Positions 25,317 to 32,733 of a stretch of 32,733 nucleotides of DNA are shown piece by piece. A program made the position numbers and the translations under genes. Within the stretch, counting starts at the first letter, position 1. Every line of letters begins with the position of its first letter. Below the pieces are notes generated by a model. The model did no database searches, was not told the DNA's origin, and saw nothing but the letters and a program-made list of their open reading frames with translations. The stretch comes from Pseudomonadota bacterium (GTDB taxonomy: Bacteria > Pseudomonadota > Gammaproteobacteria > Steroidobacterales > Steroidobacteraceae), in contig JAJZFQ010000026.1 in NCBI GenBank assembly GCA_021805275.1, forward strand, positions 1 to 32,733, given 5' to 3'.

Positions 25317-26249
25317 ATGGCAACGAAAAGTGATGTGCTCGTCAGCGAGGTCGGGCCGCGCGACGGGCTGCAGAGCATCAAGTCGATGATGCCTCTGGCC
25401 GCCAAGAAGGAGTGGATCAGCGCCGAGGCGGCGGCCGGAGTGAGCGAGATCGAGGTCGGCAGTTTCGTGTCGCCGAAGCTGCTGCCGCAGCTTGCGGATA
25501 CAGCGGAAGTGGTTGCCCACGCCCTGACGTTGCCGGGACTGACGGTGGCAGTGCTGGTACCGAACCTCAAGGGCGCGCAGGCGGCGCTCGAGGCGGGCGT
25601 TCACAAGATCACCCTGCCGTTCTCTGCCTCGGACACGCACCTGATGAAGAACGTGCGGCGAACACCCGAGCAAATGCTAGAGGAGACGCGAGCGATCGCT
25701 GCGCTGCTCCGTGGCACCGCGGCGGAACGCCGGCCGAAATTCGAAGTGGGCATCTCGACTGCATTCGGCTGCAGCTACGAGGGTGTGGTTCCAGAGGACA
25801 AAGTGGTGCGGCTCGCAGAGACGGTCTTGGACGCGGGCTGCGATGAGGTCGGATTGTCGGACTCGACCGGTTACGCGAACCCGGCGCAGGTCAAGTCAAT
25901 GGTACTGCGTGTGCGCGGCGCCATCGGGGAGTCGGCATTCGCGGGATTGCACCTGCACAACACGCGCGGACTGGGGCTGGCCAACGTGCTGGCCGGCCTG
26001 GAGCTCGATGTGAGGACGTTTGACAGCTCGCTGGCAGGTCTCGGCGGGTGTCCCTGGGCGCCCGGGGCGTCCGGCAATATCGTCACCGAAGATCTGGTCT
26101 TCATGCTCGAGGCGATGGGCATTCGCACCGGGATAGATCTAAGCGGTCTGCTCGCGGTACGCAAGATACTGGCCACAAGCCTGCCCGGGGAGAGTCTCTA
26201 CGGATTCGTTCCGGAGGCCGGACTGCCCTTGGGGTTCTCTCCCCCGTAA
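25317..26249 (+). CDS. HMG-CoA lyase-family aldolase
   Basis: A 310-residue TIM-barrel lyase. EVGPRDGLQ (11-19) holds the catalytic Arg15 and metal-binding Asp16. GLHLHNTRGLGLAN carries metal ligands His212 and His214, and GLGGCPWAPGASGN with Cys245 is the family signature loop. HMG-CoA lyase cleaves 3-hydroxy-3-methylglutaryl-CoA to acetyl-CoA and acetoacetate, and relatives split other 3-hydroxyacyl-CoA or malyl-type substrates. It is the third gene of the operon, 9 nt after the TPP enzyme. Since the island lacks leucine-degradation partners, its role is probably in breaking a branched or hydroxylated intermediate rather than leucine catabolism. It converges on the carboxylesterase gene. 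Confidence 0.9.
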   Translation: MATKSDVLVSEVGPRDGLQSIKSMMPLAAKKEWISAEAAAGVSEIEVGSFVSPKLLPQLADTAEVVAHALTLPGLTVAVLVPNLKGAQAALEAGVHKITLPFSASDTHLMKNVRRTPEQMLEETRAIAALLRGTAAERRPKFEVGISTAFGCSYEGVVPEDKVVRLAETVLDAGCDEVGLSDSTGYANPAQVKSMVLRVRGAIGESAFAGLHLHNTRGLGLANVLAGLELDVRTFDSSLAGLGGCPWAPGASGNIVTEDLVFMLEAMGIRTGIDLSGLLAVRKILATSLPGESLYGFVPEAGLPLGFSPP

Positions 26250-26284
26250 CGCATCACGTCAGCTGCGAGCCGTCGCACCGGGAC

Positions 26285-26300
26285 GATGCGCTTGCGCATC
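26285..26300 (+). terminator. Hairpin between convergent operon ends
   Basis: GATGCG-CTTG-CGCATC forms a 6-bp stem with a 4-nt loop, about 35 nt after the HMG-CoA lyase-like stop, followed by AATACATTT. It overlaps the stop codon of the convergent esterase gene and may end the plus-strand operon. Confidence 0.4.
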
Positions 26301-27960
26301 AATACATTTGCCTGGGCTTTTTCCTCACGGGTGGGCGCGGCCAGGCGGCAGGATGCGCCAGCAGGAACGCGATCCCACGAGCATTGAGCTTCTGCAGCCG
26401 CAGTGGCACGCCAAGCACCGTGCGGTACGGATCGACCGGATCGAAGCGTTTGAATCTCACCGCCGCTGTATCGGGGTTGCCCGCTCTGGCGAAGTTAAGT
26501 ACGACATCCTGCATTTCCTGCGACAGCTTGAAATCGGCCGGTTTCCACTCGCGCGTCAGGCGAAACAGATTGTAGGTGTTCAATGTGCCCAGCCAATAGG
26601 CGACGTCGCTGAAGTGGTAGGCGCCCGCGGCTGGCGGATCGGGAAGATCGGCGAACGTCACGCCAGGCGCGAAGGGTTCGACGTGATCGAAGAGGTACAG
26701 ATATGCGGGCGCGTGGCTGAATTCCGCCTGCAAAGTGACCCAGCTGAGCGCGGCCATGCCCATGCCACTGTCGCGCGAGACGGCCAATGCCTGCCGTTGC
26801 ACCTGCGCGTCGGTACGCGCCGGCCATGCCTTGAGGAACTCCGCGGAGTCGACGCCGAAGATCTGTCTTGCGGCCGCGCGATATTGCTGTGGCGTCGCGG
26901 CGGTGAGCAGTGCAAGCCCAGTGCCGAGATCGTTGTTCGTCGAGCCAACCAGGACCGGGACCGGCTGCTCCTTGCCTTCCTCGAAGATCGCCCGCGGAGG
27001 TTGCGGCAGGAAATAGCCATCGACAGTCGGTCGCGCTTGGAAATGCGCTCGCTGTGCAATCGCCATGATCCGATCGGCAGGTAGGCCGCGCATCTGGGCG
27101 AGACCGGTCACGTGCAGCGCGCGCATCAGCATCAGGCCCTGCGTCTGTGCCTGCTGGCGCGACGGTACGGCCAGGACCGGGGTGTTGGCGAGCACGGAGC
27201 CGCTCAGGCCTATCGCCCGCTCGAACAGGCCCTTGGTCAACGGACTGGCCTGCAGCAGGTTGATCGACATCGAGCCCGCCGACTGGCCGATAAGGGTGAC
27301 GTTGTGCGGGTTGCCGCCGAACGCCCGGATGTTGCGCTGCACCCATTTCAGGGCCGCAATCTGATCAAGCAGGCCCCAGTTGCCACTGGCATGGTGTCGT
27401 GATTGCGCGGTCAACTGCGCAAGCGCGAGAAACCCGAACACACCGACCCGATAGTTGGCGGCGACGTAGACCACGCCATGCCGGGCGAGATGCGCGCCGC
27501 TGTAGACCGGCATGTTCCCTGAGCCGATGACGAATGCACCGCCGAAGATCCACACCACCACCGGCAGATCGGCACCGGGGCGGGCGCCGGCGGGCGCCCA
27601 GAGGTTCAGGTAAAGGCAATCCTCCGATATCGTCTGTGCGCCGAAATAGTGGTTGATATCCGGCCCGCGCATCGGTTGCATGCAGGAGGGCCGCTTCAGG
27701 TCGGCGGTATAGAGGCCATGCCATGGCTTGACCGGTTGCGGCGAGCGCCAGCGATTCTGGCGCACCGGTGGCGCGGCGAAAGGTATGCCATAGTAGGCTT
27801 TCACGCCGTGGCCGATGAGCGTACCGGCGAGGAGTCCGGAGTCGATCCTCACTGGGTCGCCCGGCACCGGGCGCATCGCGGCGGCGAACGCGGCCGGTGG
27901 CTGGCCGGCGAGCGTCACGATGAGGCCGATGGGTGCCAGAATGGAGTTGAGCCTGCGCAT
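26299..27960 (-). CDS. Exported type-B carboxylesterase
   Basis: A 553-residue alpha/beta-hydrolase of the carboxylesterase/para-nitrobenzyl esterase family, starting at ATG 27960 with GAGAGA just upstream. An open frame reaches 28107, but that would put the operator region into the protein. The signal peptide is IGLIVTLAGQPPAAFAAA (11-28). Family motifs are YYGIPFAAPP, SEDCLYLNLWAP (112-123), the oxyanion-hole region WIFGGAF, and the nucleophile elbow GQSAGS with Ser227. His449 in AYHFSDVAYW is the catalytic His. The usual catalytic Glu in GTNxDEG is replaced by Leu345 (GSTNNDLG), so the acid may be supplied elsewhere or the activity altered. It is expected in the periplasm, where it could free an acid or alcohol from an ester substrate for uptake. 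Confidence 0.88.
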   Translation of the reverse strand: MRRLNSILAPIGLIVTLAGQPPAAFAAAMRPVPGDPVRIDSGLLAGTLIGHGVKAYYGIPFAAPPVRQNRWRSPQPVKPWHGLYTADLKRPSCMQPMRGPDINHYFGAQTISEDCLYLNLWAPAGARPGADLPVVVWIFGGAFVIGSGNMPVYSGAHLARHGVVYVAANYRVGVFGFLALAQLTAQSRHHASGNWGLLDQIAALKWVQRNIRAFGGNPHNVTLIGQSAGSMSINLLQASPLTKGLFERAIGLSGSVLANTPVLAVPSRQQAQTQGLMLMRALHVTGLAQMRGLPADRIMAIAQRAHFQARPTVDGYFLPQPPRAIFEEGKEQPVPVLVGSTNNDLGTGLALLTAATPQQYRAAARQIFGVDSAEFLKAWPARTDAQVQRQALAVSRDSGMGMAALSWVTLQAEFSHAPAYLYLFDHVEPFAPGVTFADLPDPPAAGAYHFSDVAYWLGTLNTYNLFRLTREWKPADFKLSQEMQDVVLNFARAGNPDTAAVRFKRFDPVDPYRTVLGVPLRLQKLNARGIAFLLAHPAAWPRPPVRKKPRQMY

Positions 27961-28046
27961 GATGTCTCTCGTGGCGCTCGCGCTTGGTGCGCAGGACCGT
28001 TGAGCCTCGGGGGCTGTCGTCAGAGCCAAACAGGTCGATGTAACCA

Positions 28047-28092
28047 ACCGGTTCGTATAGTGAAAACTATAGGCGGACGCGGAGGGTGTCAA
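28047..28092 (-). promoter_or_regulatory. Promoter and operator of the esterase gene (site C)
   Basis: On the minus strand a perfect TTGACA (28092-28087) is followed, 15 nt on, by TATAGT (28071-28066). After 9 nt comes ACGAACCGGTTGGT (28056-28043), the same arrangement as at the VOC promoter: operator just downstream of -10. The spacer is a little short. Confidence 0.6.
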
Positions 28093-28179
28093 ATGCCGTG
28101 GCACCATTGCAGCTGAGGTGTGCGCTGCGCCGCGACACGCGATGTTATACGCGACTCCGCGACCGCGCGCCGGCCGGCG

Positions 28180-28207
28180 TTGACGTTAACTATCTGGTGC
28201 GTATAAT
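28180..28207 (+). promoter_or_regulatory. Promoter and operator of the PQQ dehydrogenase operon (site D)
   Basis: TTGACG (28180-28185), a 16-nt spacer and a consensus TATAAT (28202-28207) give a strong sigma-70 promoter about 45 nt before the start codon. The spacer contains AACTATCTGGTGCG, nearly identical to site B2. Confidence 0.7.
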
Positions 28208-28257
28208 CGCTTGCGGCGCGACCTGCGTCCGTTCAGCCGTGTAATTCGCCGCCCCAC

Positions 28258-30474
28258 ATGATGACAATGGCATACAAGCGCATCGCCGGGTTCCTGACCG
28301 TGCTGCCGGTCTGCGCACTCGCAGCGGGAGCACCGTCTGTCCCGCGCGGCACGATCGACTGGGATGTGGCCGCTTCGGGCACGCATTTCTCGCCGCTCAA
28401 GCAAATCACCGTGCGCACGGTGCGGCGCCTGGGGGTGGCGTGGGTCTACGACACCGGCATGAAAGGCAGAGGGTTCGAGGATACGCCGCTGCTCGTTGGT
28501 GGCCGAATGTACGTGTTGCTGCCGAACGAGGTGGTCGTTGCGCTCGATCCGGACTCCGGGCGGCGGATCTGGAGCTACGATCCGCACGAGAAGCGCACCC
28601 GCGTCAGCCGCGGGCTGGCCTATTGGCCCGGCAGCGGGAAAATGGCTCCGCGACTGGTCGAGGCCACTGCCGACGGACACGTCATCGAGCTCGACCCGGC
28701 AACCGGCAAACCGGTGGTTGGATTCGCCGACCACGGCGTACTCGATATGCGCGCGATCCAGGCCAAGGGCTATCCGTATGCGCCGTACGGGTTCACCTCG
28801 CCACCGGCCGTCTGGCGCAATCTGCTCATTCTCGGTCCGGACTTGCAAGAGGGTCCGAGCCAGGGACCGCCCGGGATCGTCACCGCAGTTGACGCCATCA
28901 CCGGCAGGATTGTCTGGACGTTCCATACAGTCCCGCAGCCCGGGCGGCCCGGCAATTCAACCTGGGGCCCTGGAGGCTGGAAGAACCGCTCCGGGCCCTC
29001 GGCCTGGGGTGATATCACGGTCGACCCGAAGCTCGGCCTGGTGTTCGTTCCAGTCGCCAACCCGGCGGACAGCTATTACGGTGCGGACCGTCCTGGCACG
29101 AATCTCTACGCCAATTCGGTCGTCGCGCTCGATGCGCGTACCGGACAGCTGCGCTGGTACTATCAGTTCGTCCACCACGATCTGTGGGACACCGATACCG
29201 TCAGCACGAGTCTGGTCGAGGCCTGGAAGAATGGCCGGGAGATTCCTGCGGTAGCCGCGCTCACCAAATCGGCGCTGCTCTTCATTCTGGATCGGCGCAC
29301 CGGCAAGCCGATCTTCGGGGTGCGCAACCGCCGCGTACCGAAGAGCGACGTGCCCGGCGAGCACTCATGGCCCACCGAACCCTACCCTGTGGAGCCGCCA
29401 CCGCTCGCGCGGCAGACTGTCACCGCTGCGGACGTCACGACGGTTACGCCGGGTTCGCAGACCTACTGCAAATCGCAATTCGCAAAGTTCCACCTCGAGG
29501 GCCGATACAGCCCCTTCCAGCTCCAACCGAGCCTGCACTTTCCGTCCGCAGTCGGCGGCGGCAACTGGGGTGGAACAAGCTACGATCCGCAGCTCGGCTA
29601 CATCTATGTCAATACCAGCGACTTCGGCAGCATCGGGCAGATGGTGAAAGCCGGCTCGACGGTGCACAGCGGGCGCGCGCTGAAATTCAAAGGCGCCTAT
29701 GCGAAGTTTCTCGCGCACTTCAAGCGCATGCCCTACTACAACCCATACGTGGGCGCCCGATTTGTCGATGCGAACGGCCTTCCGTGCCAGCAGCCTCCCT
29801 GGGGACTTCTGTCCGCGGTGAATACGCGCACCGGACACGTCGCCTGGCAGGTGCGACTCGGCGACTACCCGGAGCTGGCTGAAGCGGGAGTTCCGGCGAC
29901 GGGGACCCCCAACCTGGGCGGCAGTTTGGTGACCGCGGGCGGGCTGGTGTTCATCGGAGCGACGATGGACGGGGATTTCCGCGCCTTCGACGCCCGCACG
30001 GGACGCATGGTGTGGGAGGCGGGGCTCGACGGCTATGGCGAGGCGACGCCGACGACTTACCTGGGCAGAAACGGCCGGCAATACGTCGTGATTGCCGTTG
30101 GTGGTCCGGGTCTGCTGCGCGGAGTGCATCACAGCGTTAAGAATCCGCCGGTGCGCCTGGTAGCCTTTGCGCTGGGCGGTCGGCCGGCCACCCCGACCCA
30201 GGCGTCACGCGCGCAGAGCGCGGCGCTCATGGGCGGGGCGCCGCCGCCGGCCAGCGGCAAACTGCCGCCGGGAGCTGGCCGGCGGATCGTGAAGGAGGAC
30301 TGCACGCTGTGTCACGGCGTGGAGAACATCACCGGATCCCGTCTCAGTCGCGGCGGATGGCAGGCGACGGTGCGCGAGATGATGAATCGCGGCGCGCCCG
30401 TCACGACTGCGCAATACGCGACACTGATCGAGTATCTGACGGACCATTTCGGCACGGCCTCGAAGGCGAGATGA
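28258..30474 (+). CDS. PQQ-dependent dehydrogenase with C-terminal heme c (quinohemoprotein)
   Basis: A 738-residue periplasmic dehydrogenase. The signal peptide (AGFLTVLPVCALAAGA) ends near residue 25. The eight-bladed propeller starts with WDVAASGTHFSPLKQIT and shows repeated tryptophan-docking blades such as VVALDPDSGRRIWSY, VVALDARTGQLRWYY and FRAFDARTGRMVWE. The segment GTPNLGGSLVTAGGLVFIG is typical of the membrane glucose/quinate dehydrogenase type. A cytochrome c domain is fused at the C-terminus with CTLCH at 682-686. Such enzymes oxidise alcohols, sugars or aldehydes and pass electrons from PQQ to heme c. Three ATGs (28258, 28261, 28267) are possible starts, with no clear ribosome binding site. 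It is followed by ThuA-like and cytochrome b561 genes, the latter a candidate electron acceptor. Confidence 0.9.
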   Translation: MMTMAYKRIAGFLTVLPVCALAAGAPSVPRGTIDWDVAASGTHFSPLKQITVRTVRRLGVAWVYDTGMKGRGFEDTPLLVGGRMYVLLPNEVVVALDPDSGRRIWSYDPHEKRTRVSRGLAYWPGSGKMAPRLVEATADGHVIELDPATGKPVVGFADHGVLDMRAIQAKGYPYAPYGFTSPPAVWRNLLILGPDLQEGPSQGPPGIVTAVDAITGRIVWTFHTVPQPGRPGNSTWGPGGWKNRSGPSAWGDITVDPKLGLVFVPVANPADSYYGADRPGTNLYANSVVALDARTGQLRWYYQFVHHDLWDTDTVSTSLVEAWKNGREIPAVAALTKSALLFILDRRTGKPIFGVRNRRVPKSDVPGEHSWPTEPYPVEPPPLARQTVTAADVTTVTPGSQTYCKSQFAKFHLEGRYSPFQLQPSLHFPSAVGGGNWGGTSYDPQLGYIYVNTSDFGSIGQMVKAGSTVHSGRALKFKGAYAKFLAHFKRMPYYNPYVGARFVDANGLPCQQPPWGLLSAVNTRTGHVAWQVRLGDYPELAEAGVPATGTPNLGGSLVTAGGLVFIGATMDGDFRAFDARTGRMVWEAGLDGYGEATPTTYLGRNGRQYVVIAVGGPGLLRGVHHSVKNPPVRLVAFALGGRPATPTQASRAQSAALMGGAPPPASGKLPPGAGRRIVKEDCTLCHGVENITGSRLSRGGWQATVREMMNRGAPVTTAQYATLIEYLTDHFGTASKAR

Positions 30475-30475
30475 G

Positions 30476-31573
30476 ATGAGGCAAAGTCGCATCATGAACC
30501 GACGACAGATGATCTCCCGGGCTATCGGCACGCTCGGTGCAGGCGCCGCATTGGGTCTCGATCTGTCCGCCCCGGCGCTGGCCAAACCTGCTGGCGCGCA
30601 GCATCCGGCCGCCGCGCACGCGGGCAGGGCGGAGTTCTTCGAGCGCTATATGCGCCGTCCGGGACGGAAGAATGTCCTTGCCTGGGCACCGATCAAGAAC
30701 GGCTTCCAGCACAATTCCATCTCGCATGCCATGAGCGTGATCGAGCGCTTGGGCTACGTCTCGCAGACCTACGACACATACTTTCATACCGATAGTCAGC
30801 CCATCAGCCTGCATGGCCTGACGGGTAGTTACGGCCAGGGCGTCATGGGGCGGGATCTCAATAACTACGATGCGATCTTCTGTCTCGGTGTTCGGGAGGT
30901 TTACCTCACCGCGCAGCAGCGCGCCGATCTGCTCGCGTTCATCCGCAACGGCGGTGGCTTTGTCGGCGTGCACGCGGCCTCGACCATGTTTCTGCCCTGG
31001 CCGCCGTTTGGCAAGCGGCATGACGCGGCGCTTGCCTGCGGGCGCACGTTCCAGCGCTGGCCGCAGTTCAACGAGATGCTCGGCGCGGAGTTCGTCGAAC
31101 ATCCCTACGGCCAGATCGAGGCGTCGGTGATCGTGGACGATCCGCGATTCCCGGCGACGCGCTTTTTGCCGGCGAAGTTCAACTTGCATGACGAGATGTA
31201 CGAGTTCAAGGATTTCTCTCGTCAGGACATGGACGTCGTCCTGCGTCTGGATACGTCTGGACTGAACCTGAAGCGCCGCCGCCTGACTGATCGCACCACG
31301 GACTGGCCGCTCGCGTGGGCCAAGAGTTATGGCAAGGGACGCGTGTTCTATTGCGCACTCGGCCATTCGCGTGAGACGTGGGATATCCCGGACATCCAGC
31401 GGATCTACTTCGAGGGACTGCGTTGGGCGCTGGGGCTTAAGAACGCGGACATCGCCACCCACCCGATGCGTCAGGTTTCCGCCGCTGCCGTCGATCTGCC
31501 GCCGCCGCCGCCGCCTTGTGGTCCGCAGTGGGCTCTGCAGCTGCGTGAACCGTCCGTGCGTCTCGGAGTCTGA
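30476..31573 (+). CDS. ThuA-like protein with N-terminal export signal
   Basis: A 365-residue protein with a twin-arginine-type start (MNRRQMISRAIGTLGAGAALG after a short lead). The main domain has the ThuA (class I glutamine amidotransferase-like) pattern: VLAWAPIKNGFQHNSIS, the strand YDAIFCLGV, LLAFIRNGGGFVGVHAAS, FVEHPYGQIEASVIVDD, LHDEMYEFKDF and GRVFYCALGHSRETWD. ThuA proteins are linked with disaccharide or sugar-acid oxidation and often stand near dehydrogenases. The C-terminus has a run of six prolines encoded by a CCG repeat. The ATG at 30476 is 1 nt after the dehydrogenase stop and has AAGGCGAG upstream; ATG 30494 is a second option. It probably works with the PQQ enzyme in the periplasm; its reaction is not established. 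Confidence 0.85.
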   Translation: MRQSRIMNRRQMISRAIGTLGAGAALGLDLSAPALAKPAGAQHPAAAHAGRAEFFERYMRRPGRKNVLAWAPIKNGFQHNSISHAMSVIERLGYVSQTYDTYFHTDSQPISLHGLTGSYGQGVMGRDLNNYDAIFCLGVREVYLTAQQRADLLAFIRNGGGFVGVHAASTMFLPWPPFGKRHDAALACGRTFQRWPQFNEMLGAEFVEHPYGQIEASVIVDDPRFPATRFLPAKFNLHDEMYEFKDFSRQDMDVVLRLDTSGLNLKRRRLTDRTTDWPLAWAKSYGKGRVFYCALGHSRETWDIPDIQRIYFEGLRWALGLKNADIATHPMRQVSAAAVDLPPPPPPCGPQWALQLREPSVRLGV

Positions 31574-31575
31574 TC

Positions 31576-32124
31576 ATGCCTGTGCGTAACGATCGTGGCC
31601 GGTGGGGCACCGTGTCCCAGACGCTGCACTGGTTGGTCGTCGTCATGATCGTCGCCCAGGTGACCTTGGCGCTGATCTTCAAGCAAATGCATCGCGGGCC
31701 CGAAGCGGCTGCGCTGATCGGCGTCCACAAGTCGCTCGGCATGACCATACTGGTGGTTGCGGCGCTGCGGCTCGCGTGGCGCTGGGCGAATCCCGTTCCG
31801 GATCTACCGGCGACACTGCGGACGTACGAGCGCATTCTGGCGCGCTCAACGCACGCTGCGCTTTACGCGCTGCTGTTCGCCATGCCCTTGACCGGCTGGC
31901 TGGGGTCGTCGGCGTTCGGTTTCACCGTGCGCTGGTTCGGTCTCTTTGCGATTCCCAACCTGATCGCTCGCGACAAGCCGCTGGGACATGTGCTGTATGC
32001 GACGCATTCCGTGCTGGCCCTGGCGCTCGGACTAGTTCTGGCGCTGCACATCGCCGCTGCCCTCCGGCACCACTGGATGCTCAAAGATGGCGTGCTGCGC
32101 AGGATGTTGCCCGGCGCGAAATGA
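31576..32124 (+). CDS. Cytochrome b561
   Basis: A 182-residue inner-membrane protein with four helices (about 17-35, 48-66, 92-111 and 137-160). Histidines expected to hold two b hemes are visible: LHW near residue 18, VHKSLG at about 51, THAALY near 94, and the late HIAAALRHH. Bacterial b561 proteins of the CybB family carry electrons between quinol and periplasmic partners. CGGAG precedes the ATG, which follows the ThuA-like stop by 2 nt, so the three genes are one operon. Electrons from the PQQ/heme-c dehydrogenase may reach the quinone pool through it; this coupling is inferred from gene order only. Confidence 0.9.
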   Translation: MPVRNDRGRWGTVSQTLHWLVVVMIVAQVTLALIFKQMHRGPEAAALIGVHKSLGMTILVVAALRLAWRWANPVPDLPATLRTYERILARSTHAALYALLFAMPLTGWLGSSAFGFTVRWFGLFAIPNLIARDKPLGHVLYATHSVLALALGLVLALHIAAALRHHWMLKDGVLRRMLPGAK

Positions 32125-32134
32125 GCGGCTGACC

Positions 32135-32733
32135 TCAGCGCTGCGGGCTACCGAGCGGCGCGACATCGAAGGCGATCGTCATGCGCGGTTGCGGCGACTC
32201 GAAGGGAACGGTGCCGTGCCACAGGTACGACGGAAAGAGCACGAGCCGACCCGGTTTGGGCTGCACGAATCGGCGCGCGGGGAAGCGGTCACCGAACTCG
32301 GCGGACGGCTCGCCAAATTTCAGCCAGCCCTGGCGGTGGTCGGCATCGGCGCAGACTTCCGGTATCGCAATGTAGTAAGCGGAGCTTATCCAGCCCTGCG
32401 TATGCACGTGATTCAAGTGAAAGCCTCGATCCAGCAGTCGCGATGACCATGAGCTGACGTAGGCAAATCCCGCTGCCCTGCGACTGGTGAACGGATGACC
32501 GTGCTCGCGCGGCAGATGGGCGATGTAGTGCACGACCGCCTCATCGACTCTGCGGCGCAGACGCTCGACGAGCTCGTGACCATTGCCGAACACCTCATCA
32601 TGGAGTCGTGTTCCGCCACGCACTGTCTGGGTGAAGTGCTCCCGCTTGTCGTCGTGGAGTGGCTCGAGGTAGGCGCGCAGATCCCGATTGAACTCGGTCA
32701 TGGTGGCATGGCCCTGCGGCGGCGGCAGATCGT
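32135..32733 (-). CDS. 2-oxoglutarate/Fe(II) oxygenase-like protein, N-terminus outside window
   Basis: The last 199 codons of a minus-strand gene; the frame stays open to the right edge. An ATG at 32701 exists, but upstream codons read DLPPPQGHATMTEFN, which fits proteins where a longer N-terminal region (often TPR) comes before this domain, so the gene is probably partial. Features of the oxygenase fold are FHLNHVHTQGWISSAYYI (iron His), GWLKFGEP, PKPGRLVLFPSYLWHGTVPF (second iron His) and an Arg in PRMTIAFDV that would bind 2-oxoglutarate. Members hydroxylate proteins or small molecules. It converges with cytochrome b561 with only 10 nt between. The substrate is unknown, and no operator of the island is seen at the visible end. 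Confidence 0.8.
   Translation of the reverse strand, partial: DLPPPQGHATMTEFNRDLRAYLEPLHDDKREHFTQTVRGGTRLHDEVFGNGHELVERLRRRVDEAVVHYIAHLPREHGHPFTSRRAAGFAYVSSWSSRLLDRGFHLNHVHTQGWISSAYYIAIPEVCADADHRQGWLKFGEPSAEFGDRFPARRFVQPKPGRLVLFPSYLWHGTVPFESPQPRMTIAFDVAPLGSPQR

Noticed and set aside
23457..25673. 2.2-kb minus-strand open frame opposite the TPP enzyme
   Set aside because: It is rich in Arg and His with no domain pattern and spans parts of three genuine plus-strand genes.
27961..28107. Longer start for the esterase
   Set aside because: The extra 49 residues would be translated from the operator/promoter region, and the signal peptide begins at 27960.
31497..31520. CCG microsatellite near the end of the ThuA-like gene
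   Set aside because: It simply encodes a proline run in frame; slippage is possible but nothing suggests phase variation.

Overview
The window is 32.7 kb of GC-rich DNA that looks like the chromosome of a Gram-negative proteobacterium, most likely a gamma- or betaproteobacterium. The signs are an OmpA-type lipoprotein, Tat and Sec signal peptides, a PEP-CTERM surface protein with a sigma-54 promoter, a PQQ/heme-c periplasmic dehydrogenase and cytochrome b561. The exact lineage cannot be fixed from the sequence. I saw no tRNA, rRNA, CRISPR array or insertion sequence.

Region 1 (1-4335, all minus strand) is an envelope operon. It encodes an OmpA-domain lipoprotein with a glycine zipper, a four-helix membrane protein of unknown family, an exported von Willebrand A-like protein, and a Sel1-repeat protein that starts in an ATGA overlap and runs off the left edge. 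A 1.46-kb GC-rich gap without a recognisable gene follows.

Region 2 (5800-12403) holds three genes of the prokaryotic nucleotide-signal/conflict repertoire: a SLOG-like plus SLATT-like membrane protein on the plus strand, converging on a minus-strand pair. The pair is a SIR2-like/TIR protein whose stop codon overlaps the GTG start of a large STAND NTPase with coiled coil, membrane helix and TPR-like tail. This is the best candidate for an undescribed immune or stress-response system here.

Region 3 (12404-18000) contains a PEP-CTERM protein with a very good sigma-54 promoter, the remains of a TetR regulator and of the gene once coupled to it, a small exported protein, a YHS-like exported protein, and a Tat-exported flavin oxidase with both residues for bicovalent FAD.

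Region 4 (18290-32124) is a catabolic island. Its units are a VOC-family enzyme; an MFS organic-acid transporter with a TIM-barrel isomerase-like protein; an operon of acylating aldehyde dehydrogenase, thiamine-diphosphate enzyme and HMG-CoA-lyase-type aldolase; an exported type-B carboxylesterase; and an operon of PQQ/heme-c dehydrogenase, ThuA-like protein and cytochrome b561. The five promoters of these units each carry a copy of the same operator-like motif (consensus about ACYRGTTCGTAYA), overlapping the promoter elements. This suggests one transcription factor controls the whole island. A plausible flow is release or oxidation of the substrate in the periplasm, uptake by the MFS carrier, then C-C cleavage to acyl-CoA. 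The substrate is unknown. The window ends with a 2-oxoglutarate/Fe(II) oxygenase-like gene whose N-terminus lies outside.
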